This document shows positions 7,145 to 14,858 of a stretch of DNA of 64,000 nt, in pieces (within the stretch, counting starts at the first letter, position 1; every line of letters starts with the position of its first letter). Source of the stretch: JAITWN01 sp964437335 (GTDB lineage: Bacteria > Pseudomonadota > Gammaproteobacteria > SZUA-140). A program made the translations under genes and the position numbers. The notes under the pieces are model-generated. The model did no database searches and was not told the DNA's origin. It saw only the letters and a program-made list of their open reading frames with translations. The stretch is taken from contig CAYTGL010000005.1 in NCBI GenBank assembly GCA_964437335.1, positions 1 through 64,000 of the forward strand, in the 5' to 3' direction.

Positions 7145-8530
7145 TTACAAGTACCCTATCGCGTCCTCAAGACGCTGCACCGGGAGGATTTCGATACCTG
7201 CGACCGCCCCCTTTCCGATTTTATTCGCCTTCGGCACGATCGCCCGTTTGAAACCATGCTGCGCGGCCTCTTTCAGCCGCTCCTGCCCGTTCGGTACCGG
7301 GCGGATCTCGCCGGCCAGCCCGATCTCGCCGAACACGACGGTGTCGCCGGAGACCGGCCGGTTGCGCAGACTGGACAGCGCGGCGAGCGCGACCGGCAGG
7401 TCGGCGGCCGTCTCGCTGATACGCACGCCGCCGACGATATTGACGAACACGTCCTGATCGTACATCGCGACGCCGCTGTGTCGCTGCAGCACCGCGAGCA
7501 GCATCGCGAGGCGGTTCTGGTCGAGACCGACCGTGACGCGGCGCGGGCTCGGCGCATGGCTCTCGGCGACGAGCACCTGGACCTCGAGCAGCAGCGGTCG
7601 ACTGCCCTCGCGCATCACGGTGACGACGCTGCCGGACACCGGGGTCTCGTGACGCGACACGAAGATCGCCGAAGGGTTGCTGACGCCTTTCAGGCCGCGC
7701 TCGGTCATCGCGAACACGCCGACCTCGTTGACCGCGCCGAAGCGGTTCTTGACCGCGCGCACGACGCGGTAGCGGCTGCCGGAATCGCCCTCGAAATAGA
7801 GCACGGTATCGACCATGTGCTCGAGCACGCGCGGGCCGGCGAGCATGCCCTCCTTGGTGACGTGGCCGACGAGGAACAGCGCGCAGCCGGTCTGCTTCGC
7901 GTACTGCACGAAGCGCGCGGCACTCTCGCGCACCTGGCTGACCGCGCCGGGCGCGGCCTGCAGTTCAGGACAGTACATCGTCTGGATCGAGTCGATGACC
8001 ATGACGCCGGGACGGTCCTTGCCGGCCTGCGCGATGATCCGTTCGACATCGGTCTCGGCCAGCACGCGCAAGGGCTGTGGATCGATACCGAGGCGATGCG
8101 CGCGCAGGCTGACCTGTTGCAGCGATTCCTCGCCGGTGATGTAGAGGGTATCCTGCGCGGCGGCAAGCGTCGACATCGCCTGCAGCAGCAGCGTCGACTT
8201 GCCGATGCCGGGATCGCCGCCGATCAGCACGACCGAACCGCGCACCAGGCCGCCGCCGAGCACGCGGTCGAGTTCGCCGATCGCGGTCGGGATGCGGACC
8301 TCGTCGGTCGGACTGATCTCGGCGAGCGTGCGGCTGCCACTATCGCCCGCGGCCGCGGCGAAGCCGGCGCGGCGGCCGGCCGGGGCGCGCCGCTCAATCT
8401 CCTCGATCAGACTGTTCCATGCGCCGCATTCACCGCACTGCCCTGCCCACTTCGGGGCCTTCGCGCCGCATTCGGCGCAGACAAAAACCGTCCTGCCCTG
8501 ACCGCCACGACCCTTGACCGTACTTACCAT
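7145..8530 (-). CDS. radA: DNA repair protein RadA (Sms)
   Basis: 461-aa branch-migration ATPase acting in recombinational repair. In order: an N-terminal four-cysteine zinc finger (C18, C21, C32, C35 in CAECGAKAPKWAGQCGEC), a RecA-like core with Walker A GGDPGIGKST at about 104-113, the RadA-specific KNRFG motif at 261-265, and a C-terminal Lon-protease-like domain (SGDTVVFGEIGLAGEIR). GGAG lies 6 nt before the ATG at 8530. It follows alr on the same strand, separated by a perfect 40-nt palindrome. Confidence 0.97.
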   Translation of the reverse strand: MVSTVKGRGGQGRTVFVCAECGAKAPKWAGQCGECGAWNSLIEEIERRAPAGRRAGFAAAAGDSGSRTLAEISPTDEVRIPTAIGELDRVLGGGLVRGSVVLIGGDPGIGKSTLLLQAMSTLAAAQDTLYITGEESLQQVSLRAHRLGIDPQPLRVLAETDVERIIAQAGKDRPGVMVIDSIQTMYCPELQAAPGAVSQVRESAARFVQYAKQTGCALFLVGHVTKEGMLAGPRVLEHMVDTVLYFEGDSGSRYRVVRAVKNRFGAVNEVGVFAMTERGLKGVSNPSAIFVSRHETPVSGSVVTVMREGSRPLLLEVQVLVAESHAPSPRRVTVGLDQNRLAMLLAVLQRHSGVAMYDQDVFVNIVGGVRISETAADLPVALAALSSLRNRPVSGDTVVFGEIGLAGEIRPVPNGQERLKEAAQHGFKRAIVPKANKIGKGAVAGIEILPVQRLEDAIGYL

Positions 8531-8552
8531 TGCCTGCTCCGCTTCAAGAGTT

Positions 8553-8592
8553 CAAAAGGGTCAGACCCTATTAATAGGGTCTGACCCTTTTG
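8553..8592. repeat. Perfect 40-nt palindrome, copy 2
   Basis: Identical to the palindrome at 1541-1580 across all 40 bases. It directly abuts the alr stop codon (8593-8595) with no spacer, and ends 22 nt before the radA start. The transcript would form a long hairpin with a U-run, possibly reducing read-through from alr into radA. Confidence 0.9.
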
Positions 8593-9669
8593 TCATTGCT
8601 CGACGATCGCGACGCGCTGGGTGATGCCGCACAACAGGTCGTAGGCGATCGTCGACGCGCAACGCGCGATCTCCTCGACCGGGATGTGGCGCCCCCACAG
8701 TTCGACCTCGTCGCCAATCTGCGCGTCCGGCAGCCTGCGCAGGTCGATGCACATCATGTCCATCGACACGCGGCCGATGATCGTGGCGCGCTGGCCACGA
8801 ATCCACACCGGCGTCCCGGCGGCGATGCCGCGCGGATAGCCATCGCCATAGCCGATGCCGACGACGCCGACCGGCATGTCCTCGGGACACACCCAGGCGC
8901 CGCCATAGGCGACCGGATCGCCCTGTCTGAAGCGGTTGATCGCGATCAAACGCGACGACAGCGTCATCACCGGCCGCAGTTTCTCCTCGCGTCCGGTCGA
9001 ATCACCGAACGGCGAGGCCCCGAACAGCATGATGCCGGGCCGCACCCAGTCGGCGTGACTTCGCGGCCAGGCGAGGATGCCGGCCGAATTCGCGATGCTG
9101 CGCTCGCCGGGGATCTCACCGATCGTGGACTCGAACAGGGCGATCTGGCGTTCGGTCATCGCATCGCCGCGATCGTCGGCATTGGCGAGATGCGTCATCA
9201 GGCGGATGCGCGGGACGACGTTGCGGCAGGCGCGCAGGCGCCCGAAGACCGCTATGGCCTGTTCCGGGGCGAAGCCGAGCCGGTGCATGCCGGTATCGAT
9301 CTTGATCCATACCGACAACGGACGCTGGAGATCCACCGACTCGAGCAGGCGCAGCTGGTGCTCGTGGTGGACCACGACCGACAGGTGATTGCGCGCGATC
9401 TCGGGCAATTCGAGGCCGTCGAAGAAGCCTTCCAGCAGAACGATCGGGTGGGCGATGCCGGCCTCGCGCAGCAGGACGCCTTCCTCGAGGCAGGCGACGC
9501 CGAAGGCGTCGGCCTCATGCAGCGCTTCGGCGGTGCGGATCATGCCGTGGCCGTAACCGTTCGCCTTGATGACCGCGAGCACGCGCGCGCCGGACGCCAC
9601 GCTGCGAACGCGCTGCAGGTTGGCGCGCAGGGCCTTGATGTCGATCAAGGCACGCGCCGGGCGCGTCAT
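8593..9669 (-). CDS. alr: Alanine racemase
   Basis: 358-aa PLP-dependent enzyme making D-alanine for peptidoglycan. The PLP lysine is K35 in LAVIKANGYGHG and the second catalytic base is Y255 in DPVAYGGAW. Other family segments are WIKIDTGMHRLG and GRVSMDMMCIDL. The ATG at 9669 overlaps the dnaB stop by 4 nt, so it is probably translationally coupled to dnaB. This dnaB-alr order is common in Gammaproteobacteria. Confidence 0.97.
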   Translation of the reverse strand: MTRPARALIDIKALRANLQRVRSVASGARVLAVIKANGYGHGMIRTAEALHEADAFGVACLEEGVLLREAGIAHPIVLLEGFFDGLELPEIARNHLSVVVHHEHQLRLLESVDLQRPLSVWIKIDTGMHRLGFAPEQAIAVFGRLRACRNVVPRIRLMTHLANADDRGDAMTERQIALFESTIGEIPGERSIANSAGILAWPRSHADWVRPGIMLFGASPFGDSTGREEKLRPVMTLSSRLIAINRFRQGDPVAYGGAWVCPEDMPVGVVGIGYGDGYPRGIAAGTPVWIRGQRATIIGRVSMDMMCIDLRRLPDAQIGDEVELWGRHIPVEEIARCASTIAYDLLCGITQRVAIVEQ

Positions 9670-11081
9670 GCATATCCCTCGTGGTGATAGACGTCGGGCA
9701 CGAAATTCTCGAAACGCGTGTACTGGCCGAGGAAAGTCAGGCGGGTCGTGCCGATCGGGCCGTTGCGCTGCTTGCCGATGATGATCTCGGCGACGCCCTT
9801 GTCGGCGCTGTCCTCGTGATAGACCTCGTCGCGGTAGATGAACGCGATCAGATCGGCATCCTGCTCGATCGCGCCGGACTCGCGCAGGTCGGACATCACC
9901 GGCCGCTTGTTCGGCCGCTGCTCGAGGCTGCGATTCAGCTGCGACAGCGCGATCACCGGCACCTTGAGCTCTTTCGCGAGCGCCTTCAGCGAGCGCGAGA
10001 TCTCCGAGATCTCGGTGGTGCGGTTTTCCTTGTTACCAGGCACCTGCATCAACTGCAGATAGTCGATGACGATCAGACCGAGTCCGCGTCCAAGCTGCCG
10101 CTCGTTTTCGCGGTTGATGCGGCGTGCGCGGGCGCGCAGCTCGGTCGGCGTCAGCGCCGGCGTGTCGTCGATGAACAGCGGCGCCTCGCTGAGCAGGCTC
10201 ATCGCCGAGGTCAGCCGCGGCCAGTCTTCGTCGGCGAGCTTGCCGGTGCGTACGCGGTGCTGGTCGATGCGTCCGAGAGAGGACAGCATGCGCATGACGA
10301 GCTGCTCGGCCTGCATTTCCATGCTGAAGATCGCGACCGGCACCCGGCTTTTGATCGCGGCGTGCTCGGCGATGTTCATCGCGAAGCTGGTCTTGCCCAT
10401 CGAGGGGCGTCCGGCAACGATGATGACGTCAGTATCCTGCAGGCCCGAGGTCATGTCATCAAAGTCGCTGAAGCCGGTCGGGATACCGGTATAGGCGCCG
10501 GCATGATGATAGAGCTTGTCGATACGATCGGTGACTTCGGTCAGCAGCTCGCGGATCGGGCGTACGGCGTGATGGCCGCGCCTGCCCTGCTCGGCGATAC
10601 TGAAGACCAGCCGCTCGGCGTGATCGATGATCTCACTGGTCTCGCGGCCTTCGGTGTTGAATACGCTGTCGCCGATTCTGGTCGCGACATGGATCAGCTG
10701 GCGCAGCACCGAGCGTTCGCGCACGATCTGCGCATAGGATTTGATATTCGCCGCGCTCGGTGTGCTGCTCGCAATCTCGGCGAGATAGGCGAAGCCGCCG
10801 GCATCTTCAAGCTGTTTGTGGTGTTCGAGCCACTCGCTGACCGTGACGACGTCGACCGGCTCGTTGCGGGCGTAAAGCGCGCTGATCGCATGAAAAATCA
10901 GCCGGTGATCCTGGCGGTAGAAGTCCTCTTCCCCGACCTGGTCCGCGACCAGTTCCCACGCCGCGTTATCGAGCATCAGGCCGCCGAGCACGGACTGTTC
11001 CGCTTCGATCGAGTGCGGCGGCAATTTCAGTTTGTCCATGATCCGACCGGCGGCGCCGGCGCTTGCTGCCAGGTCCTGCAT
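9666..11081 (-). CDS. dnaB: Replicative DNA helicase DnaB
   Basis: 471-aa hexameric 5'-3' replicative helicase, the same length as typical DnaB. The N-terminal primase-interacting domain starts at LPPHSIEAEQSVLGGLM. The RecA-like motor has Walker A GRPSMGKT at about residues 224-231, and SQLNRSLEQRPNKRPVMSDL near the C-terminal DNA-loop region. An internal ATG (MDKLKLPP) 14 codons downstream is an alternative start. It follows rplI by 16 nt in the ribosomal-protein operon. No intein or insertion is present. Confidence 0.97.
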   Translation of the reverse strand: MQDLAASAGAAGRIMDKLKLPPHSIEAEQSVLGGLMLDNAAWELVADQVGEEDFYRQDHRLIFHAISALYARNEPVDVVTVSEWLEHHKQLEDAGGFAYLAEIASSTPSAANIKSYAQIVRERSVLRQLIHVATRIGDSVFNTEGRETSEIIDHAERLVFSIAEQGRRGHHAVRPIRELLTEVTDRIDKLYHHAGAYTGIPTGFSDFDDMTSGLQDTDVIIVAGRPSMGKTSFAMNIAEHAAIKSRVPVAIFSMEMQAEQLVMRMLSSLGRIDQHRVRTGKLADEDWPRLTSAMSLLSEAPLFIDDTPALTPTELRARARRINRENERQLGRGLGLIVIDYLQLMQVPGNKENRTTEISEISRSLKALAKELKVPVIALSQLNRSLEQRPNKRPVMSDLRESGAIEQDADLIAFIYRDEVYHEDSADKGVAEIIIGKQRNGPIGTTRLTFLGQYTRFENFVPDVYHHEGYA

Positions 11082-11097
11082 GGGACGCGCCTCTTGC

Positions 11098-11547
11098 TCA
11101 GGATTCGGGTACGAGCTCGACCTTGACCTCGACGTTCACTTCCGGATGCAGATGCAACTCGACCTCATAGATCCCGATGTGGCGGAAATGGCCCTCCGGC
11201 ATACGAACCTCCTGCTTGCGGATCTCATGCCCCGTAGCCGCAAACGCTTCGGCGATGTCCACGGTGCCGATCGAGCCGAATAGCCTGCCTTCCTCGCCTG
11301 CCTTACACGCAATCGTCACGGTCATTCCGTTGAGCTGGCTCGCGCGCTGCTGCGCCAGCTTCAGCGCCTCGGCCACCGACTTCTCGAGTTCAGCCCTCTG
11401 CGCTTCGAAGCGCTTGCGGTTTTCTTCGGTCGCGGCGACTGCCTTGCCACTGGGAATCAGGAAATTCCGGCCGAAGCCCGGACGCACCGAGACCATATCG
11501 CCGAGATTGCCGAGATTCTCCACCTTGTCGAGCAGTATTACGTTCAT
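11098..11547 (-). CDS. rplI: 50S ribosomal protein L9
   Basis: 149-aa L9 with the signature N-terminus MNVILLDKVENLGNLGDMV and GFGRNFLIPSGKA, the long central helix, and the C-terminal domain with LFGSIGTVDIAEAF. Length matches the family. It lies between the DUF2232 membrane protein gene and dnaB, the common gammaproteobacterial position. Confidence 0.97.
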   Translation of the reverse strand: MNVILLDKVENLGNLGDMVSVRPGFGRNFLIPSGKAVAATEENRKRFEAQRAELEKSVAEALKLAQQRASQLNGMTVTIACKAGEEGRLFGSIGTVDIAEAFAATGHEIRKQEVRMPEGHFRHIGIYEVELHLHPEVNVEVKVELVPES

Positions 11548-11702
11548 TGCACTGTCCTCGCCTTAAGATTACACCAATCGTTGTATCCGGGATTGCTGTT
11601 TTGCCGCTGCCAACGCCTTGCACCCATTACCTGGATACAAAGTTAATAAACTTTCATAACCTGCTTGAATATAAATATATTTTTACGGGGTTTACCGCGT
11701 TT

Positions 11703-11730
11703 ACCGCATCCTGCCTCACCGCATCCTACG
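11703..11730. repeat. Direct repeat of ACCGCATCCT overlapping a stop codon
   Basis: ACCGCATCCT occurs at 11703-11712 and again at 11718-11727. On the minus strand this reads CGTAGGATGCGGT..AGGATGCGGT. The TAG stop of the DUF2232 gene (11726-11728) is inside the repeat. The same decamer recurs as an inverted pair at 57461-57491, so it is a dispersed family. Confidence 0.65.
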
Positions 11731-12691
11731 TCGGCCGGTCTTCGTCATCGTTTCGCCGCGCCGGCGGGCCGCCGCGGCCGCCGAGGCGTGCGCGGAAATT
11801 CATGAAGCTGTCGACGAAGGCCGCGCTCGCGAGCACCATCGCGACCTGCGGCAGCGCAAACATCATCAGCAAATAAAGCACGATCAGCCAGGCGGCGTGC
11901 GCGCCGACCTGCTTGGCGATCGCATGGGCGAGCGCGAGACCGTGCAACGCGTACATCGCCCCGAGCAGCAGCATCAGGTTGAGCCCGAAATCACCCGCCG
12001 CGCCGCCGGCGAATCCCGCGAGCCCGAGTACGACCAGCGTCGCTATCCCGATCGGGCGTCCGAGCCGCAGTCCGCGAAACTCCTCGCCAAACCCGCCGGG
12101 GTTGAAAGCCACCGACTGCAGCCAGCGCCCGATCAACAGATTTGTCATCGTCGTGATCAGCATCGTTGCCGCAAGCACGCCGGTCATGACCCGGGCCAGG
12201 GCCTCGATGATCGTGTCGCGGTCACCGCCCATCAACTGGACGTCCATCCGTTCGAGGATTGGCATCAGCACCTCAACAAGCACATTGCGCCACCAGGCGA
12301 CCACATCGCCGACGACCAGATGCAGCACGATCAGACCCGCGGCGGCGATCGCGCCGGCGACCATCACCGCATGATCAAGCGAGCGCGTCGTGCGCAATAC
12401 GTTCGCGGTTATCAGCAACGGCAACCACATCATCAGAAACATCGAGCCGACGACAAGATTGACCATCCCTCCCGGCAGCGCCGACAGGTGGCCGATCACT
12501 GCGAGTACCGCGATCGCGGCGAAAGCAATCAGCAGTCCCTCGCGAAAACCGTTGCGCAGCGTCACCAGCGCGAGCACGCCGCCGCTGATATGGCTGAACA
12601 GCGGCACGACCATCGTCAGCGCGGCCGCGATCGTGGCGACCAGGGCGGCCTGGAGCCGCCCGCGCAGAATGAAATTCGCGAATCCCAGCAT
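11726..12691 (-). CDS. DUF2232 (YybS-like) integral membrane protein
   Basis: 321-aa polytopic inner-membrane protein with about eight hydrophobic segments spread from residue 10 to 300 and a short basic C-terminal tail rich in Arg/Gly/Asp. It matches the DUF2232 family by its location between rpsR and rplI and by its topology. Function is unknown. The stop codon falls inside a dispersed repeat (11703-11730), so the last residues may have been altered by that insertion. A 178-nt AT-rich gap separates it from rplI. Confidence 0.8.
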   Translation of the reverse strand: MLGFANFILRGRLQAALVATIAAALTMVVPLFSHISGGVLALVTLRNGFREGLLIAFAAIAVLAVIGHLSALPGGMVNLVVGSMFLMMWLPLLITANVLRTTRSLDHAVMVAGAIAAAGLIVLHLVVGDVVAWWRNVLVEVLMPILERMDVQLMGGDRDTIIEALARVMTGVLAATMLITTMTNLLIGRWLQSVAFNPGGFGEEFRGLRLGRPIGIATLVVLGLAGFAGGAAGDFGLNLMLLLGAMYALHGLALAHAIAKQVGAHAAWLIVLYLLMMFALPQVAMVLASAAFVDSFMNFRARLGGRGGPPARRNDDEDRPT

Positions 12692-12755
12692 CAGCGTCAG
12701 TCATCCCTGTCGCTGGCGCACGCGCCCCGGCGCGAGCGTCAGCGGCGGCATTCGA

Positions 12756-12980
12756 TCAATGCGAATCGCTGTACGGCAGCAGGGCCAGATAGCGCGCGCG
12801 CTTGATCGCGGTTGCGAGCTGGCGCTGATATCTCGCGCTGGTGCCGGTGATGCGGCTCGGCACGATCTTGCCGGTGTCGAGCACATAGTTCTTCAGCATC
12901 TGGATATCCTTGTAGTCGATCTCCTTGATGCCTTCGACAGTGAAGCGGCAAAACTTCTTGCGTCGGAAATTGCGTTGCAT
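12756..12980 (-). CDS. rpsR: 30S ribosomal protein S18
   Basis: 74-aa S18: MQRNFRRKKFCRFTVEGIKE, then IDYKDIQMLKNYV and the RNA-binding segment RITGTSARYQRQLATAIKRA. Length and order (rpsF-priB-rpsR) match the classic operon. S18 forms a complex with S6 in the small-subunit platform. Confidence 0.98.
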   Translation of the reverse strand: MQRNFRRKKFCRFTVEGIKEIDYKDIQMLKNYVLDTGKIVPSRITGTSARYQRQLATAIKRARYLALLPYSDSH

Positions 12981-13016
12981 GATGGCTCCGTTCCTCTATT
13001 GCTCAAGCTGATTCTG

Positions 13017-13343
13017 TTACTGCTGCTGTTGCTGTTCGTGCAAGCGTTCAATCGATTCGGCGTGCAGCGTGACGTGTCGCTCATCCTTGCGAAAATCGCT
13101 GCGGCTCAGATAACCGTGCACCCGTACACGATCGCCACTCCTGAGTCCGGCGGCCCTGCGACCCAGCTCCGCGGCGGCGGCGACGACAATGCGAAACCAG
13201 GTCTCACGGGATACGCCGTTCACGACCCTGCGCGCGTGATGCTCGACGGTGAAGCGCGTCAGCGGGACGCCCGCGGGGCTGTGGCGCGTCTCCGGAGCCT
13301 TGCATACCGCGCCGGTGATGACGACCTGATTCTCGTCGGCCAC
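13017..13343 (-). CDS. priB: Primosomal replication protein N (PriB)
   Basis: 108-aa single-stranded-DNA-binding OB-fold protein of replication restart. Motifs: QVVITGAVCKAPETRHSPAG, VPLTRFTVEHHARR and GDRVRVHGYLSRSD. The start is GTG at 13343 (MADENQ). The C-terminus ends in five consecutive glutamines encoded by a CAG/CAA run, which is unusual but small. It sits between rpsF and rpsR, which supports the assignment over a generic Ssb. Confidence 0.93.
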   Translation of the reverse strand: MADENQVVITGAVCKAPETRHSPAGVPLTRFTVEHHARRVVNGVSRETWFRIVVAAAAELGRRAAGLRSGDRVRVHGYLSRSDFRKDERHVTLHAESIERLHEQQQQQ

Positions 13344-13376
13344 GGCTCTGCCCGCCGGTCGGTCCCGGCCGGCGCG

Positions 13377-13736
13377 TCAGGCCGCGGGTCGCGCACTCCG
13401 CGACGATTCCTCGTCACGCGCCGGCCGCGCGAATGGCGACGGTTCAGTGACGGCTTCATCGCGGGCGATCACGAGATTGCGGATCACCGCGTCGTTGAAA
13501 CGGAATGCGCTGGTGATTTCATCCAGGGTCTTCTTGTCGACCTCGATGTTCATGAGCACATAGTGCGCCTTGTGGATCTTGTTGATCGGGAACGCCAGCT
13601 GCCGGCGGCCCCAGTCCTCGAGGCGATGGATCGCGCCGCCGCTCGACTCGATCGTCGAGCGATAACGCTCGATCATCGCGGGAACCTGCTCGCTCTGGTC
13701 AGGGTGGACCAGAAACACGACTTCGTAGTGTCTCAT
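13377..13736 (-). CDS. rpsF: 30S ribosomal protein S6
   Basis: 119-aa S6: MRHYEVVFLVHPDQSEQVPAM, then DWGRRQLAFPINKIHKAHYVLMNIEVD (shown here as parts DWGRRQLAFPINK and AHYVLMNIEVD) and LDEITSAFRFNDAVIRNLV. A strong GGAG precedes the ATG at 13736. It is the first gene of the ribosomal operon. The acidic/serine-rich C-terminal tail is typical of proteobacterial S6. Confidence 0.97.
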   Translation of the reverse strand: MRHYEVVFLVHPDQSEQVPAMIERYRSTIESSGGAIHRLEDWGRRQLAFPINKIHKAHYVLMNIEVDKKTLDEITSAFRFNDAVIRNLVIARDEAVTEPSPFARPARDEESSRSARPAA

Positions 13737-13757
13737 GATGCTCCTTACGGGTTGGCA

Positions 13758-13780
13758 GCCTTCCGCCTATGCGGTAAGGC
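13758..13780 (-). promoter_or_regulatory. Hairpin in the rpsF leader, possible S6:S18 autoregulatory site
   Basis: On the transcript (minus strand) the leader reads GCCTT-A-CCGC-ATAG-GCGG-AAGGC, a 9-bp hairpin with a single bulged A, located 22-44 nt upstream of the rpsF start codon. S6:S18 is known to bind structured rpsF leaders in many bacteria. The position and CCG-containing stem are suggestive, but I did not confirm a match to the covariance model. Confidence 0.4.
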
Positions 13781-13914
13781 AAGGAGTTGAACCGGATTGT
13801 ATTTCTGTGCGGCCGAGGCCGGCACACACAAAGGCGGGATTTTAAAGGAAATTCGCGGGCGTGGCAATTCGCCTTCGGAGGTGGCCGCCAGGGGACCTTA
13901 TGACCTTCGCTGGG
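13781..13914. other. Non-coding stretch between rpsF leader and repeat element
   Basis: Part of the 304-nt gap between rpsF and rlmB. It should contain the promoter of the rpsF operon (minus strand), but I see no convincing -35/-10 pair. The remainder of the gap is occupied by a large inverted repeat at 13915-14016. Confidence 0.3.
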
Positions 13915-14016
13915 CGGTGGCGGGTGAGGCCTTCCGGGACTGTCGGCGGCAGGATGCCGCCGTCAAGCGGGCAGGGATGCCGAAAAGCGTGTCCCGGAAG
14001 GCCTCACCCGCCACCG
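13915..14016. repeat. 102-nt MITE-like element with 26-bp perfect terminal inverted repeats
   Basis: Left arm 13915-13940 begins CGGTGGCGGGTGAGGCCTTC and its exact reverse complement is at 13991-14016. The 50-nt interior has its own hairpin GGCGGCA-GGA-TGCCGCC (13945-13961) and a GGCAGGGATGCC-like segment. There is no coding capacity. It ends 24 nt before the rlmB stop codon and could fold into one long stem in RNA from either strand, so it may terminate rlmB transcription. Confidence 0.85.
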
Positions 14017-14040
14017 TCCCCACCACGGAACCCGACTGTA

Positions 14041-14802
14041 CTACCCCCCCCGCTGCCGTCGCGCCTCGAACAGGCACAACGCCGCTGCGACCGAGATATT
14101 GAGGCTCTCGACCACCCCCAGCATCGGGATCGAGATCCGGAAATCGCAGTGCTCGCGGGTCAGGCGACGGAGCCCGCTGCCCTCGGCGCCGAGGACGAGC
14201 GCAATCGGCAACTTGAGATCGGTGTCATACAACGCGGTGTCGCCATCGGCATCGGCCCCGGCAATCCAGATATCGGCGTCGCGCAACTGACGTAATGTGC
14301 GCGCGAGATTCGTGACCCGGACGAAGGGCACATGCCCGACCGCCCCGCTCGCGGCCTTGCAGACCGCCGCCGTCAGTCCGGCCGCGCGATCCTTCGGCAC
14401 GATGACCGCGTCGGCGCCGGCAGCGTCCGCGCTGCGCAGGCAGGCGCCGAGATTATGCGGGTCCTGGACGCCGTCGAGCACAAGCAGCAGCGGCGCGCCC
14501 TCGGCGCTTTTGAGCAAGGCATCAAGATCCGCCTCGTCGAGGACGACGCCGTCCGGATCGAATTGTGCGACGACCCCCTGGTGGCGCGCGCCGGCGGCGC
14601 GCCGGTCGAGTTCTTCTGTCGGCAGGAAGTCCACCTGGACCCGCTGACGTCGCGCCAGTGACTCGATATCGGCCAATCGATCGCTGCGTCCGCCTGCGGA
14701 CAGCCAGACGGCCCGCACCGCCTCCGGCCTGCGTTCCAGCAGGCCGCCGACGGCGTGGATGCCATGCAGCAAGCCTTCAGCTCCGCCCTTTTTTGCTTTC
14801 AT
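14041..14802 (-). CDS. rlmB: 23S rRNA (guanosine-2'-O-)-methyltransferase RlmB
   Basis: 253-aa SPOUT/TrmH-family enzyme. The N-terminal RNA-binding domain (residues about 10-85) is followed by the trefoil-knot domain with the three family motifs: LDGVQDPHNLGACLRSADA, ALVLGAEGSGLRR and IPMLGVVESLNISVAAALCL. The order rnr-rlmB is the classic one, with a gap of 56 nt. A large inverted repeat lies just beyond the stop. Confidence 0.95.
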   Translation of the reverse strand: MKAKKGGAEGLLHGIHAVGGLLERRPEAVRAVWLSAGGRSDRLADIESLARRQRVQVDFLPTEELDRRAAGARHQGVVAQFDPDGVVLDEADLDALLKSAEGAPLLLVLDGVQDPHNLGACLRSADAAGADAVIVPKDRAAGLTAAVCKAASGAVGHVPFVRVTNLARTLRQLRDADIWIAGADADGDTALYDTDLKLPIALVLGAEGSGLRRLTREHCDFRISIPMLGVVESLNISVAAALCLFEARRQRGG

Positions 14803-14858
14803 CGCCGGTTATCTCGCCGATTATCGACGGCGCCCGCGTGCCGCAACAGGCTTTGTGC

